Assembly (NCBI GenBank): GCA_015680685.1
Contig: MNCI01014538.1
Location: 672,282-717,067, forward strand
Source: Gnetum montanum
Taxonomy: Eukaryota > Streptophyta > Gnetopsida > Gnetales > Gnetaceae
Reading direction: 5' to 3'
DNA: 44,786 bases
The position numbers and the translations under genes were made by a program. Below the pieces are notes generated by a model, which was given only the letters and a program-made list of their open reading frames with translations, was not told the origin of the DNA and searched no databases. Below, piece by piece: positions 1 to 7,271 of this stretch (position 1 is the stretch's first letter; the number at the start of each line of letters is the position of its first letter).

Positions 1-633
1 TTAAGTAAACTTGAGGTACATGATTTTTATAGTTTTTATGTTTTTATGTCCTAGTGCTACAAAGGGAGAAGAGAGATAACTAAGTAACTAGTCCTAACAC
101 CAGCATTTGTTCTCACTTTCCATACACATCCTGAACCAGTGCAACACTACTGGGATTACCAAACACTAATCGTTATTGGGTTACCAAGCGTTACACACAT
201 GCTCAATGTAATCGTACTGAGTCTGCTTACTTATGAGAGTTATAGAGTGAGAGAGAGAACATTAATTAACTAAGGAAACCATTAAATAACTGCAATTAGC
301 ATTAATTAATCTATTCTAGATGTTGTAAGGTTTATCACAAAGTTCATCTTTATTGTCGTACACAAGGTGTGCTCAGGTACACAATGCTCAAATGAGGATC
401 CGTTCACTTTATGACTTCTACTGTGGGCACGTAGAAACAATTCTAATTCTAATAGGGAGAAAAGGCAAGAGTTCAGGTAAGGGGCTAAGACTAATTAACA
501 AACTACTCAACAACAACTACTCAAACCAAGTGCACCCAATCTTATTTATAGGTGACAAGATAGGCCCCAATATCAAATGCCCAATATTGCTTAGAAGGCT
601 CTGATATTGCATACCTGATATTGCAGCTCATCA
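1..633 (-). repeat. 3' LTR of E1 (family A), cut by the window edge
   Basis: The right edge is the LTR terminus CTCATCA at 627-633, the complement of the TGATGAG start shared by all LTRs here. A TATA box (TATAAATAAG on the minus strand) lies at 541-550 and the R region with the AATAAA-type signal around 350. U3 between 555 and 633 holds degenerate copies of the GATATC repeats of family A. The U5 end lies outside the window. Confidence 0.9.
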
Positions 634-645
634 TACCCCCACGAC
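634..645 (-). other. Polypurine tract of E1
   Basis: Read on the minus strand, this is a G-run followed by TA, directly next to the LTR start TGATGAG. This is the usual plus-strand primer position. The same block precedes the LTRs at 3020, 4754, 5443 (minus), 15547 and 24777. Confidence 0.8.
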
Positions 646-996
646 TAAATGAAAACTCATCCTTGAGTTCCTTACAAAATATTGGAAAGGTATGGGATTA
701 TTGATTGAATGAGAACTGACAACGACATGGAATAACAAACTCAAAGTGCCCAATGAACAGATCGACAAACATATTACAACATTAGTATTCATTCCCTTTG
801 TGGTGACCACTATACATAGATGACATCCAAACCATCATCTGACAACTTGAAGAGAGAGAAAATAAAATGAAGAGCATTGTTGCTGATGTTGTGATTATGC
901 CTTCTGTTGTTTATCCATAGCCACACGACCAAACTTGTTCCTGACATAAATGCTCTAGCTCTAGTCCATCCCGAGTACTTCCTACTATCCCAGTCC

Positions 997-1137
997 ATTG
1001 TTCATGTAATCACCATCTGCACATACAACACAGTCAAGAATGAGCAAGGATAGGATTGTTCATGTAATCACCATCTGCACATACAACACAGTCAAGAATG
1101 AGCAAGGATAGGATTGTTCATGTAATCACCATCTGCA
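997..1137. repeat. 58-bp tandem repeat, 2.4 copies
   Basis: Units 997-1054 and 1055-1112 are identical, and a partial third unit runs 1113-1137. The same sequence is present once, diverged, in E3 (about 5808-5863) and once in E4 and E5. The expansion is therefore specific to E1. Two identical units inside an element with heavy point decay mean the duplication is younger than most of that decay. Confidence 0.93.
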
Positions 1138-1280
1138 GTTGATACCTTGCCTCGATATAAAGCACATTGACTAAGTTGTGGTTATGGCAGAAATTGGATT
1201 ATAGGTTTATCACTAATAACTACCCAAGGTGTAGGAGGTGATACAAGTAGTAGAATGGAAAACTTTGTGGCAGGTCCCCC

Positions 1281-2017
1281 ATGACTAAGAGCGAACCTCT
1301 AGTAGCAATAGGGTGGAAAAGTATAGGGAATAAGAAAAATGGAAAAAATAACAACGGTGATGCTAATAAAATGGATGTCATGGATGGGGATGAAATGAGA
1401 AACTTCTAATTGCAAGAAATGTTTAAGGAGAATAATTTAACAATTGCACCATAAAGGAATGTCAGTGGATCCTCCCCAAAGCAGGCTCATGCCTTTTATG
1501 CCCTGACAAACCTGATAACCAAAGAGTCCATAGGCTCTAGGGATGACATATGGAAACAATGGTTAAAGACTTACCCACAAGAATTTACCAAAGAAAAAAA
1601 ATGTATCAACAAAAATATAGACTAATCATAAAATTAGCAATGAGGTGGGAAATGGAAAAAAGGATGGAGAGTAGAAAATGGAATGGAATCCCAAGAGCAA
1701 GGTTGTGTGAAGTCCCTTATGTATTTTATGGTTAAGGTGACTGAATAGAATTCATTCCAAAGCTGGACTTAAATCAACCACATTCAGTGACCTCGCATCA
1801 ATACACTTGACCAATCCATCCTCTTGAAGTAACCAGAATGCTTCCCCAAAGAGTCACCACCATTCCAAGGAGAGAAAGATAGAGCAGGAAGCGAGAAAGG
1901 GCCTTAGTTAGAGGGAACCTTCAGGCATCGCTAACATGTCTTTCTAGTGCCATAACTAGTGCTTATAGCCCATATTTCTCTATTATGTCTAAGGGGTATG
2001 CTTTAAATTCCCACTAG
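1281..2017 (+). pseudogene. Antisense ORF (aORF) of E1, decayed
   Basis: The frame is antisense to the retrotransposon. The first half starts MTKSEPLVAIGWKS at 1281 and runs to about 1615, with in-frame stops after residue 42 (TAA) and near 1463 (TAA). It includes the shared block SGSSPKQAHA and ends near TYPQEFTKEK. The second half is in another frame (about 1600-2017): IPRARLCEVPYVFYG, then QPHSVTSHQYT, then RALVRGNLQA, closing at a TAG at 2015-2017. The same two frames are recognisable in E3, E4 and E5. No known domain is recognised; the product would be hydrophilic and rich in Lys, Asn and Asp. Antisense extra ORFs between pol and the 3' LTR are known from some plant Ty3/gypsy elements such as Grande and Retand. 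Whether this one was ever translated is inference. Confidence 0.45.
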
Positions 2018-2191
2018 TGTTTGTTTTTTTTTTCTTGTTTTTTCTACGCATAAGAGCCACACCATGCAAAGACTTATTTTTATTCACTCAGCTTCCTGAT
2101 ATTTGATCAATGGCAGAATGGCGGAAAACCATGAAAAGCATCTAAGTACCCAAGAGAATAGCTAGCACACGTGCATCAAATCCCCTTGAAG

Positions 2192-2383
2192 TCACACCCT
2201 TTTCAACCATTGAGTCCTTCCTTGGTTTGAAGAATACCAAGCCACTAATTTATTAATAAGTTTATTTAGAAAAAGGGATAGTATAGTTCCAAAACCAAGG
2301 AAGACCACATATTTGAATGGATGAATGGGTGACATGGACTCATTGCTTATTTTATCAAAAGAACCATATCTTAATATCAACAT
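2192..2383 (-). CDS. Short sense ORF in 3' region of E1 (63 codons), unknown
   Basis: This is a 63-codon frame in the sense of E1, about 230 bp past the integrase stop. It begins MLILRYGSFDK and ends QWLKRV, and a central stretch (GTILSLFLNKLI) is hydrophobic. The same frame is open in E3 (6877-7068) and recognisable in E4 and E5, each with one internal stop and the same closing stop after a basic KKV end. It has decayed in E7. No family is recognised. It could be chance, preserved by common descent of the copies. Confidence 0.3.
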   Translation of the reverse strand: MLILRYGSFDKISNESMSPIHPFKYVVFLGFGTILSLFLNKLINKLVAWYSSNQGRTQWLKRV

Positions 2384-2611
2384 TGAAAATCAAAGGTAAA
2401 AACCAAACATTAGCAATCAACATTATTATAGTACAATCCACCATCATGAGCACTTATTATATGACGAATGAAAGTAAGTCAAACACAAAGAAATAGTAAA
2501 AATGGTAACAATGGTGTAAAACAAAAAATAAGTAAATATGAAAAAATGTGTAAAACAAAAAATGTGTAAAATAAAAATACAAAAGGAACTGAGGGCTTTG
2601 AATGGTTAGCA

Positions 2612-2780
2612 TTAGTGGCTGTCTCCCCCATGACTACGGTGGTAGGAGGCAATCCAAAATAGGGAGCAAGGTTGTCCACCAATAGAGGTAGCATTGGTAC
2701 TGGCTATCCTAGGCTCATGAAAAGGTTTGGTTTGTTGGATGTTGACCAATAGTTTCTTGTCTGAGCTCTCAGGTTTGTAA
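2612..2780 (-). pseudogene. Integrase C-terminal remnant of E1
   Basis: The minus-strand frame reads YKPESSDKKLLVNIQQTK and ends GGQPCSLFWIASY...GGDSH followed by a stop at 2612-2614. It matches the end of the integrases of E3, E4 and E5. The last codons overlap a G-rich run (GGGGGAGA) resembling a PPT. In E4 and E5 the Trp codon after SLF is TAG, so those copies end about 14 residues earlier. The fragment is joined to unrelated plus-strand sequence at 2780/2781. Confidence 0.85.
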
Positions 2781-2842
2781 TTCCACAAAGGGTGTGAACA
2801 CCACAAAGGGCATGAACACTATCTGGATGTCATCTATGTACA

Positions 2843-2868
2843 GTGTTCACCACAAAGGTTGTGAACAC
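2843..2868 (+). repeat. 26-bp inverted repeat, 3' region of E2
   Basis: GTGTTCAC and GTGAACAC are perfect 8-bp arms around a 10-base loop, 140 bp upstream of the PPT. The same 26-bp box is at 5595-5620 (E3), 15370-15395 (E4), 24600-24625 (E5) and 33085-33110 (E7), and decayed at 785-810 (E1). A half copy of the same words precedes it at 2784-2818. Confidence 0.85.
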
Positions 2869-3008
2869 TAATGTTGTAATATGTTTGTCGATCTGTTCAC
2901 CAGACACATTGAGTCTGTTATTCCTTGTCACTATTAATTCTCATTCAGTCAATAATCCCATACCTTCCCAATATTTTGTAAGAAACTCGAGGATGAGTTT
3001 TCATTTAG

Positions 3009-3019
3009 TCATGTGGGTA
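3009..3019 (+). other. Polypurine tract of E2
   Basis: A short G-rich run, ATGTGGGTA, sits directly before the LTR start TGATGAG at 3020. One G of the usual run is replaced by T, so it is slightly decayed. Confidence 0.75.
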
Positions 3020-3876
3020 TGATGAGCTACGATATCAGGACCACGATATCACATCCACGATATCGAGTACGCAATATCAGAGCCTTCCAAGCAATATTGG
3101 GCATCCGATATCGGGGCCTGCCTTGTCGCCTATAAATAAGAGTGGGTGCACTTGGTTTGAGTAGTTTTTGTTGAGTAGTTTGTTAATTAGTCTTAGCCCC
3201 TTACTCGAACTCTTGCCTTTTCTCCCTCTCAAAGTTAGAATTATTTCTGCATGCTTGCAGTAGGAGTCATAAAGTGAATGGATCCTCATTCAAGCATTGT
3301 GTACCTAAGCACACCTTGTGTACAGCAATAAAGACGAACTTTGTGATAAACCTTGCAGCATCCAGAATAGAATAATTAATGTTAATTATAGTTATTTAAT
3401 GCTTTCCTTAGTTAATTAATGTTCTCTCTCTCACCCTATAACTCTCATAAGTAAGCACACTCAATATGATTACTTCAAGCATGTGTGTAACACTTGGTAA
3501 TCCAATAACGATTAGCGTTTGGTAATCCCAATTATGTTGCACTACTTTAGGATGTGTACAACAAGTGAGAACAGATGCTAGTGTTAGGACAAGTTAAACC
3601 ATAGTTGAGTAGTTAAATTAAATTAGTTACTTAGTTATCTCTCTCCTCCCTTTGTAGCACCAGGACCTAAAAATATAAAAGCCATAAAAATCATCTACCT
3701 TAAGTTTACTTAACCATACAATCATGCCATACAAGTAAGCTTGAGAAGACAACAATTGACTAACCTATCCTTGTTCCACAAAAGCAGATAAGCACTTAGT
3801 CCTTAGAATTTGATCAAATCGTGCATGGACACTCGTATTCATATGGTTGAGCGTACAGATACCTCGTTGCTCATCA
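3020..3876 (+). repeat. Full-length LTR, family A
   Basis: The 857-bp LTR is bounded by TGATGAG and CTCATCA, nearly the length of the E7 5' LTR (858 bp). U3 holds a cluster of GATATC palindromes (about 3033-3115). The TATA box TATAAATAAG is at 3131-3140 and the polyadenylation signal AATAAA at 3327-3332. U5 carries a CT-rich stretch and ends in the block TATGGTTGAGCG shared by all LTR families here. A PBS follows directly, so it acts as a 5' LTR, while the PPT before it makes it equally a 3' LTR. Confidence 0.93.
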
Positions 3877-3895
3877 TTGACATCATTGCCGGGGA
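3877..3895 (+). other. Primer-binding site, tRNA-Asp type
   Basis: It starts directly after the LTR end and ends in the intact core ATTGCCGGGGA. The expected complement of the plant tRNA-Asp 3' end is TGGCGCCGTTGCCGGGGA. The mismatches turn the CpG sites into TpG or CpA, as cytosine-methylation decay would. Confidence 0.82.
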
Positions 3896-4019
3896 CTTTG
3901 TTGATTGTGCGCTAATTAGAACTTAGGAAATCTTTCTCATCGTTGGAATGAACCTTAGGGTTGGTTACAAGGAAAAATAATAATAATAATATATAATACA
4001 TTGCACACTGAATAGACAA
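3896..4019 (+). other. 5' leader of E2
   Basis: This is a non-coding leader matching 16476-16592 of E5 (shared words CGTTGGAA and CATTGCACACT). It breaks where gag should start: instead of a gag ATG the sequence runs straight into the LTR start TGATGAGC at 4020. An ATG shared by the two ends may have served as microhomology for the deletion. Confidence 0.75.
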
Positions 4020-4621
4020 TGATGAGCAGATCCTCATTCAAGCATTGTGTACCTAAGCACACCTTGTGTATGGCAATAAAGATGAACTTTGTGATAAACC
4101 TTGCAACATCCAGAATAGATTAATTAATGTTAATTGTAGTTATTTAATGCTTTCCTTAGTTAATTAATGTTCTCTCTCTCTCTCTCATCCTATAACTCTC
4201 ATAAGTAAGCAGACTTAGTACGATTACTTCGAGCATGTGTGTAATGCTTAGTAACCTAGTAATAATTAGCGTTTGCTAATCCCAGTAGTGTTGCACTGGT
4301 TCAGGATGGTACGGCAAGTGAGAATGGATGCTGGTGTTAGGACTAATTAAAGCATAGTTGAGTAGTTAAATTAAATTAGTTACTTAGTTATCTCTCTCCT
4401 CCCTTTGTAGCATTAGGACATAAAAACTATAAAAATCATGTACCTCAAGTTTACTTAACCATACAATCATGCAATACAAGTAAGCTTGGGAAGACAATGA
4501 TTGATCAACCCATCCTTGTTCCACAAAGGTGCATAAGCACTTAGTCCTTAAAATTCGATTGAATTGTGCATGTACGCTCATATTCGTATGGTTGAGCATA
4601 GGGATACCTCGCCTTTCATCA
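4020..4621 (+). repeat. LTR with U3 deleted (promoterless)
   Basis: The LTR starts with the correct terminus TGATGAGC and then jumps to the R-proximal word GATCCTCATTCAAGC, skipping the stretch equal to 3028-3281 of the full LTR. The GATATC cluster and TATA box are gone. R, U5 (with a longer CT run, 4170-4186) and the end TTTCATCA remain. The length is 602 bp against 857. Confidence 0.88.
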
Positions 4622-4640
4622 TTGGTGATGTTGCTGGGAA
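4622..4640 (+). other. Second primer-binding site, decayed
   Basis: The TTGGTGATGTTGCTGGGAA word sits directly after the LTR end at 4621. It is related to the tRNA-Asp type, with CpG positions lost. It is followed at once by 3'-tail sequence (GAGTCTATTATTCCTTG), so the whole coding part of this unit has been removed. Confidence 0.78.
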
Positions 4641-4753
4641 CTTTGAGTCTATTATTCCTTGTCGCTATCAGTTCTCATTCAGTCAATAATCCCATACCTT
4701 TCCAATATTTTGTAAGGAAATTGAAGATGAGTTTTCATTCAATCATGGGGATA
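4641..4753 (+). other. Residual 3' tail and PPT of E2
   Basis: The 113 bp are homologous to the last part of the 3' region of E2 and E4 (compare 2913-3019 and 15438-15546). They end in a G-rich PPT (4743-4753) before the LTR start at 4754. Nothing coding is seen. Confidence 0.8.
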
Positions 4754-5098
4754 TGATGAGCCGCACTATCAGGACCCCGATATCGGGTATGCGATATTAG
4801 AGCCTTCCATGTGATATCAGGCATTCGATATCGGGTACGTGATATCGGAGCTTTCTAAGTAATATCAGGCATCCGATATCAGGGCCTATCTTGTTGTCTA
4901 TAAATAAGAGTGGGCACACTTGGTTTGAGTAGTTTTTGTTAAGTAGTTTGTTAATTAGTCTTAGCCCCTTACCTAAACTCTTGCCTTTTCTCCCACTCAA
5001 AGTTAGAATTATTTCTATGTGCCCGCAATAGGAGTCATAAAGTGAATGGATCCTCATTCGAGCATTGTGTGTCTAAGCACACCTTGTATATAGCAATA
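4754..5098 (+). repeat. Truncated LTR (U3 and R), family A
   Basis: It starts with TGATGAGCC and has at least six GATATC or GATATx copies between 4776 and 4886. The TATA box is at 4899-4908. It ends at the AATAA of the polyadenylation region and switches at 5098/5099 to an inverted LTR. The U5 part is absent. Confidence 0.88.
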
Positions 5099-5443
5099 AC
5101 TACAATTAACATTAATTAATCTATTCTAGATGCTGCAAGGTTTATCACAAAGTTCATCTTTATTATTGTACATAAGGTGTGCTCAAGTACACAATGCTCA
5201 AATGAGGATCTATTCACTTTATGACTCCTACTGCAAGCACGCAGAAATAATTCTAACTTTGAGAGGGAGAAAAGGCAAGAGTTTGGGTAAGGGGCTAAGA
5301 CTAATTAACAAACTACTCAACAAAAACTACTCAAACCAAGTGCACCCATTCTTATTTATAGGCGACAAGACAGGCCCCAATATTAGATGCCCAATATCAC
5401 TTCGAAGGCTCCGATATCACGTACCCGATATCACGGCTCATCA
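5099..5443 (-). repeat. Truncated 3' LTR of E3 (family A)
   Basis: The right terminus CTCATCA is at 5437-5443. U3 with GATATC repeats, TATA box (5351-5360, minus) and R remain. Only about 50 bp of U5 are left at 5099-5150. It faces the truncated plus-strand LTR of E2 (4754-5098) arm to arm, forming a near-palindrome of about 690 bp. Confidence 0.88.
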
Positions 5444-5453
5444 TACCCCCACA
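5444..5453 (-). other. Polypurine tract of E3
   Basis: On the minus strand this is GTGGGGGTA, directly before TGATGAG. It is the cleanest PPT in the window together with the one at 24765-24776. Confidence 0.82.
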
Positions 5454-5594
5454 ACTAAATGAAAACTCATCCTTGAGTTCCTTATAAAATATTGAGAAGA
5501 TATGGGATTATTGACTGAATAAGAACTGATAGCGATAGGGAATAACAGACTCAAAGTGCCCAATGAATGGATCGACAAACATATTACAACATTG

Positions 5595-5620
5595 GTGTTC
5601 ACACCCTTTGTGGTGAACAC
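5595..5620 (-). repeat. 26-bp inverted repeat, 3' region of E3
   Basis: GTGTTCAC and GTGAACAC form perfect 8-bp arms with a 10-base loop, 142 bp from the PPT. The arms are identical to those of E2 while the loop differs, so the pairing rather than the loop is kept. Confidence 0.85.
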
Positions 5621-6020
5621 TATATATAGATGACATCCAGACCCTCGTCTGACAGCTTGAAGAGAGAGAAAAGAAAATGATATGTGTTGCTACCTACGTT
5701 GTGATTACATCTTCCATTGTTTATCCATAGCCACATGACCAAACTTGTTTCCGGCGTAAATGCTCCAGCTCTAGTCCATCCCAAGTGCTTCCTCCTATCC
5801 TAGTCCATTATTCGTGTAATCATCATCTACACACACAACATAGTCACGAATGAGCAAGGATAGGTAAGCCACAATACAGTTGATACCTTACCTTGATATA
5901 AAGCACATTGGCTAAGTTGTGGTTATGGCAGAAACTAGGTTAGAGGTTAATCACTGATAACTACCCAAGGTGTAGAGGTGATACAAGTAGTGGAATGGAA
6001 AAATTTTTGATAGGGCTCCC

Positions 6021-6740
6021 ATGACTAAGAGTGAACCTCTGGTAGCAATAGGGTGGAAAAGTATAGGAAATAAGAAAAATGGGAAAAATAACAATGGCGA
6101 TGCCAATAAAATGGATGCCATGGATGGGGATGAAATGAGAAATTGCTGATTGCAAGAAATGTTTAAGGAGAAGAATTAAACAATCACACCATAAAGGAAT
6201 GTTAGTGGATCCTCCCCAAAGCAGGCTCATGCCCCCAAATCAAAGAGTCCGTAGGCTCTAAGGATGACATATGGAAACAATGGTTAAAGACTTACCCACG
6301 AGAATTTACCAAGGAAAAATAATGTATCAACAAAAATATACACTAATCATAAAATCGGCAATGAGTTGGGAAATGGGAAAAAAGATGGAGAGTAGAAAAT
6401 GAAATGGAATCCCAAGAGCAAGGTTGTGTAAAGTCCCTTATGTATTTTATGGTTAAGGTGACTGAGTAGAACCCATTCCAAAGCTAGACTCAAACCAACT
6501 ACATCCAGTGACCTTGCATCAATACACTTGACCAATCCATCCTCCTAAAGTAACAAGAATGTTTCCCCAAAGAGTCACCACCATTCCAAAGAGAAAAAGA
6601 TAGAGAAGAAGGAAGCAAGAAAGGGCCTTAGTTAGAGGGAACCTTTAGGCATGGGTAACCTTGTAGCTCATATTTCTTTATTATGTCTAAGGGGAATGCT
6701 TTAAATTCCCACTAGTGTTTGTTTTTTTTTTTTATGAGAA
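6021..6740 (+). pseudogene. Antisense ORF (aORF) of E3, decayed
   Basis: The antisense frame starts MTKSEPLVAIGWKS at 6021 and stays open for 42 codons to a TGA. It continues in the same frame with TAA stops near 6177 and 6192, through SGSSPKQAHA, where about 25 bp are missing. The second-frame half is visible from about 6380 (IPRARLCKVPYVFYG) to RALVRGNL. Its stops lie where E4 has Trp or Gln codons, as expected from C-to-T decay. E1 and E3 share two stops that E4 lacks. No domain is recognised. Confidence 0.42.
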
Positions 6741-6876
6741 CCACACCATGCAAAGACTTATTTTTATTCACTCAGTTTCCTAATATTTAATCAATGGCAA
6801 AATGGCAGAAAATCCATGAAAAGCATCCAAGTACCAAAGAGAATAGCCAGCACATGTGCATTGAATCCCCTTGAAG

Positions 6877-7068
6877 TCACACCCTTTTCAACCATTGAGT
6901 CCTTTCTTGGCTTGAAGAATACCAAGCCACCAATTCATTAATAAGTTTATTTAGAAAAAGGGATAGTACAATTCCAAAACCAAGGGAGACCACAGAGTTG
7001 AATGGATGAATGGGTGACATGGACTCATTGCATGTTTTATCAAAAGAATCATATCTTAATATCAACAT
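6877..7068 (-). CDS. Short sense ORF in 3' region of E3 (63 codons), unknown
   Basis: The frame and length match the short ORF of E1. It starts MLILRYDSFDKTCNES, has the hydrophobic core GIVLSLFLNKLINEL and ends QWLKRV. A single membrane segment is conceivable but weak. The frame is open in two copies whose pol genes are full of stops. They are close relatives, so this is only mild evidence for coding. Confidence 0.3.
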   Translation of the reverse strand: MLILRYDSFDKTCNESMSPIHPFNSVVSLGFGIVLSLFLNKLINELVAWYSSSQERTQWLKRV

Positions 7069-7271
7069 TGAAAATCAAAGGTAAAAACCAAACATTATCA
7101 ATCAACATTATTATAGTACAATCCACCATCATGAGCACTTATTATATGATGAATGAAAGTAAGTCAAACAAAGAAATAGTAACAATGGTGTAAAACAAAA
7201 AATAAGTAAATATGAAAAAAATGTGTAAAACAAAAATACAAAAGGAACTGAGGGCTTTGAATGGTTATCAT

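Larger units (their letters stand above)
644..2611 (-). other. 3' non-pol region of E1 (integrase to PPT)
   Basis: About 2 kb lie between the end of integrase and the PPT, with no gypsy protein domain. By eye it aligns with the same region of E3, E4, E5 and, more distantly, E7. Inside are the antisense frame (1281-2017), a short sense frame (2192-2383), a 58-bp tandem repeat (997-1137) and a decayed copy of the 26-bp inverted repeat (785-810, arms GTATTCAT and GTGACCAC). AT-rich stretches near 2500-2580 are repeats of a 15-16 bp unit related to TTTTACACATTTTTG. Confidence 0.75.
1..2780 (-). mobile_element. E1: truncated Athila-like Ty3/gypsy retrotransposon, 3' portion
   Basis: This is the 3' part of a minus-strand LTR retrotransposon. 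From right to left it holds the integrase C-terminus (2780 to 2612), a non-pol 3' region, a polypurine tract (634-645) and the first 633 bp of the 3' LTR, which runs off the left edge. It matches E3 (5099-7430) closely over its whole length, including the extra reading frames of the 3' region. It stops at about 2780: E3 continues into integrase there, whereas this sequence switches to the plus-strand tail of E2. gag, protease, RT and RNase H are absent. Confidence 0.88.
2781..5098 (+). mobile_element. E2: collapsed retrotransposon, three stacked LTRs
   Basis: The order is: 3' tail (2781-3008), PPT, full LTR (3020-3876), PBS, 5' leader (3896-4019), LTR lacking most of U3 (4020-4621), second PBS (4622-4640), 113 bp of 3' tail with PPT (4641-4753), then U3 and R of a third LTR (4754-5098). 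No coding sequence is left. Each internal stretch keeps its PBS, and the second also keeps its PPT. Large internal deletions between related elements, or template switching during reverse transcription, would both give this picture. Confidence 0.85.
5454..7271 (-). other. 3' non-pol region of E3
   Basis: About 1.8 kb lie between integrase and PPT. They contain the 26-bp inverted repeat (5595-5620), an antisense frame (6021-6740), a short sense frame (6877-7068) and, near 7190-7240, AT-rich repeats with the words TGTGTAAAAC. Compared with E1, about 25 bp are missing near 6232, just after the SGSSPKQAHA block, and more is missing near 6660. Confidence 0.75.

Noticed and set aside
3877-3895. A tRNA-Asp gene
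   Set aside because: Only the 18-19 bases complementary to the tRNA 3' end are present, at the PBS position; there is no cloverleaf.
4384-4756. Overlapping frames on both strands in U5 and tail of E2
   Set aside because: They run across LTR, PBS and tail borders and are not kept in the other LTRs.
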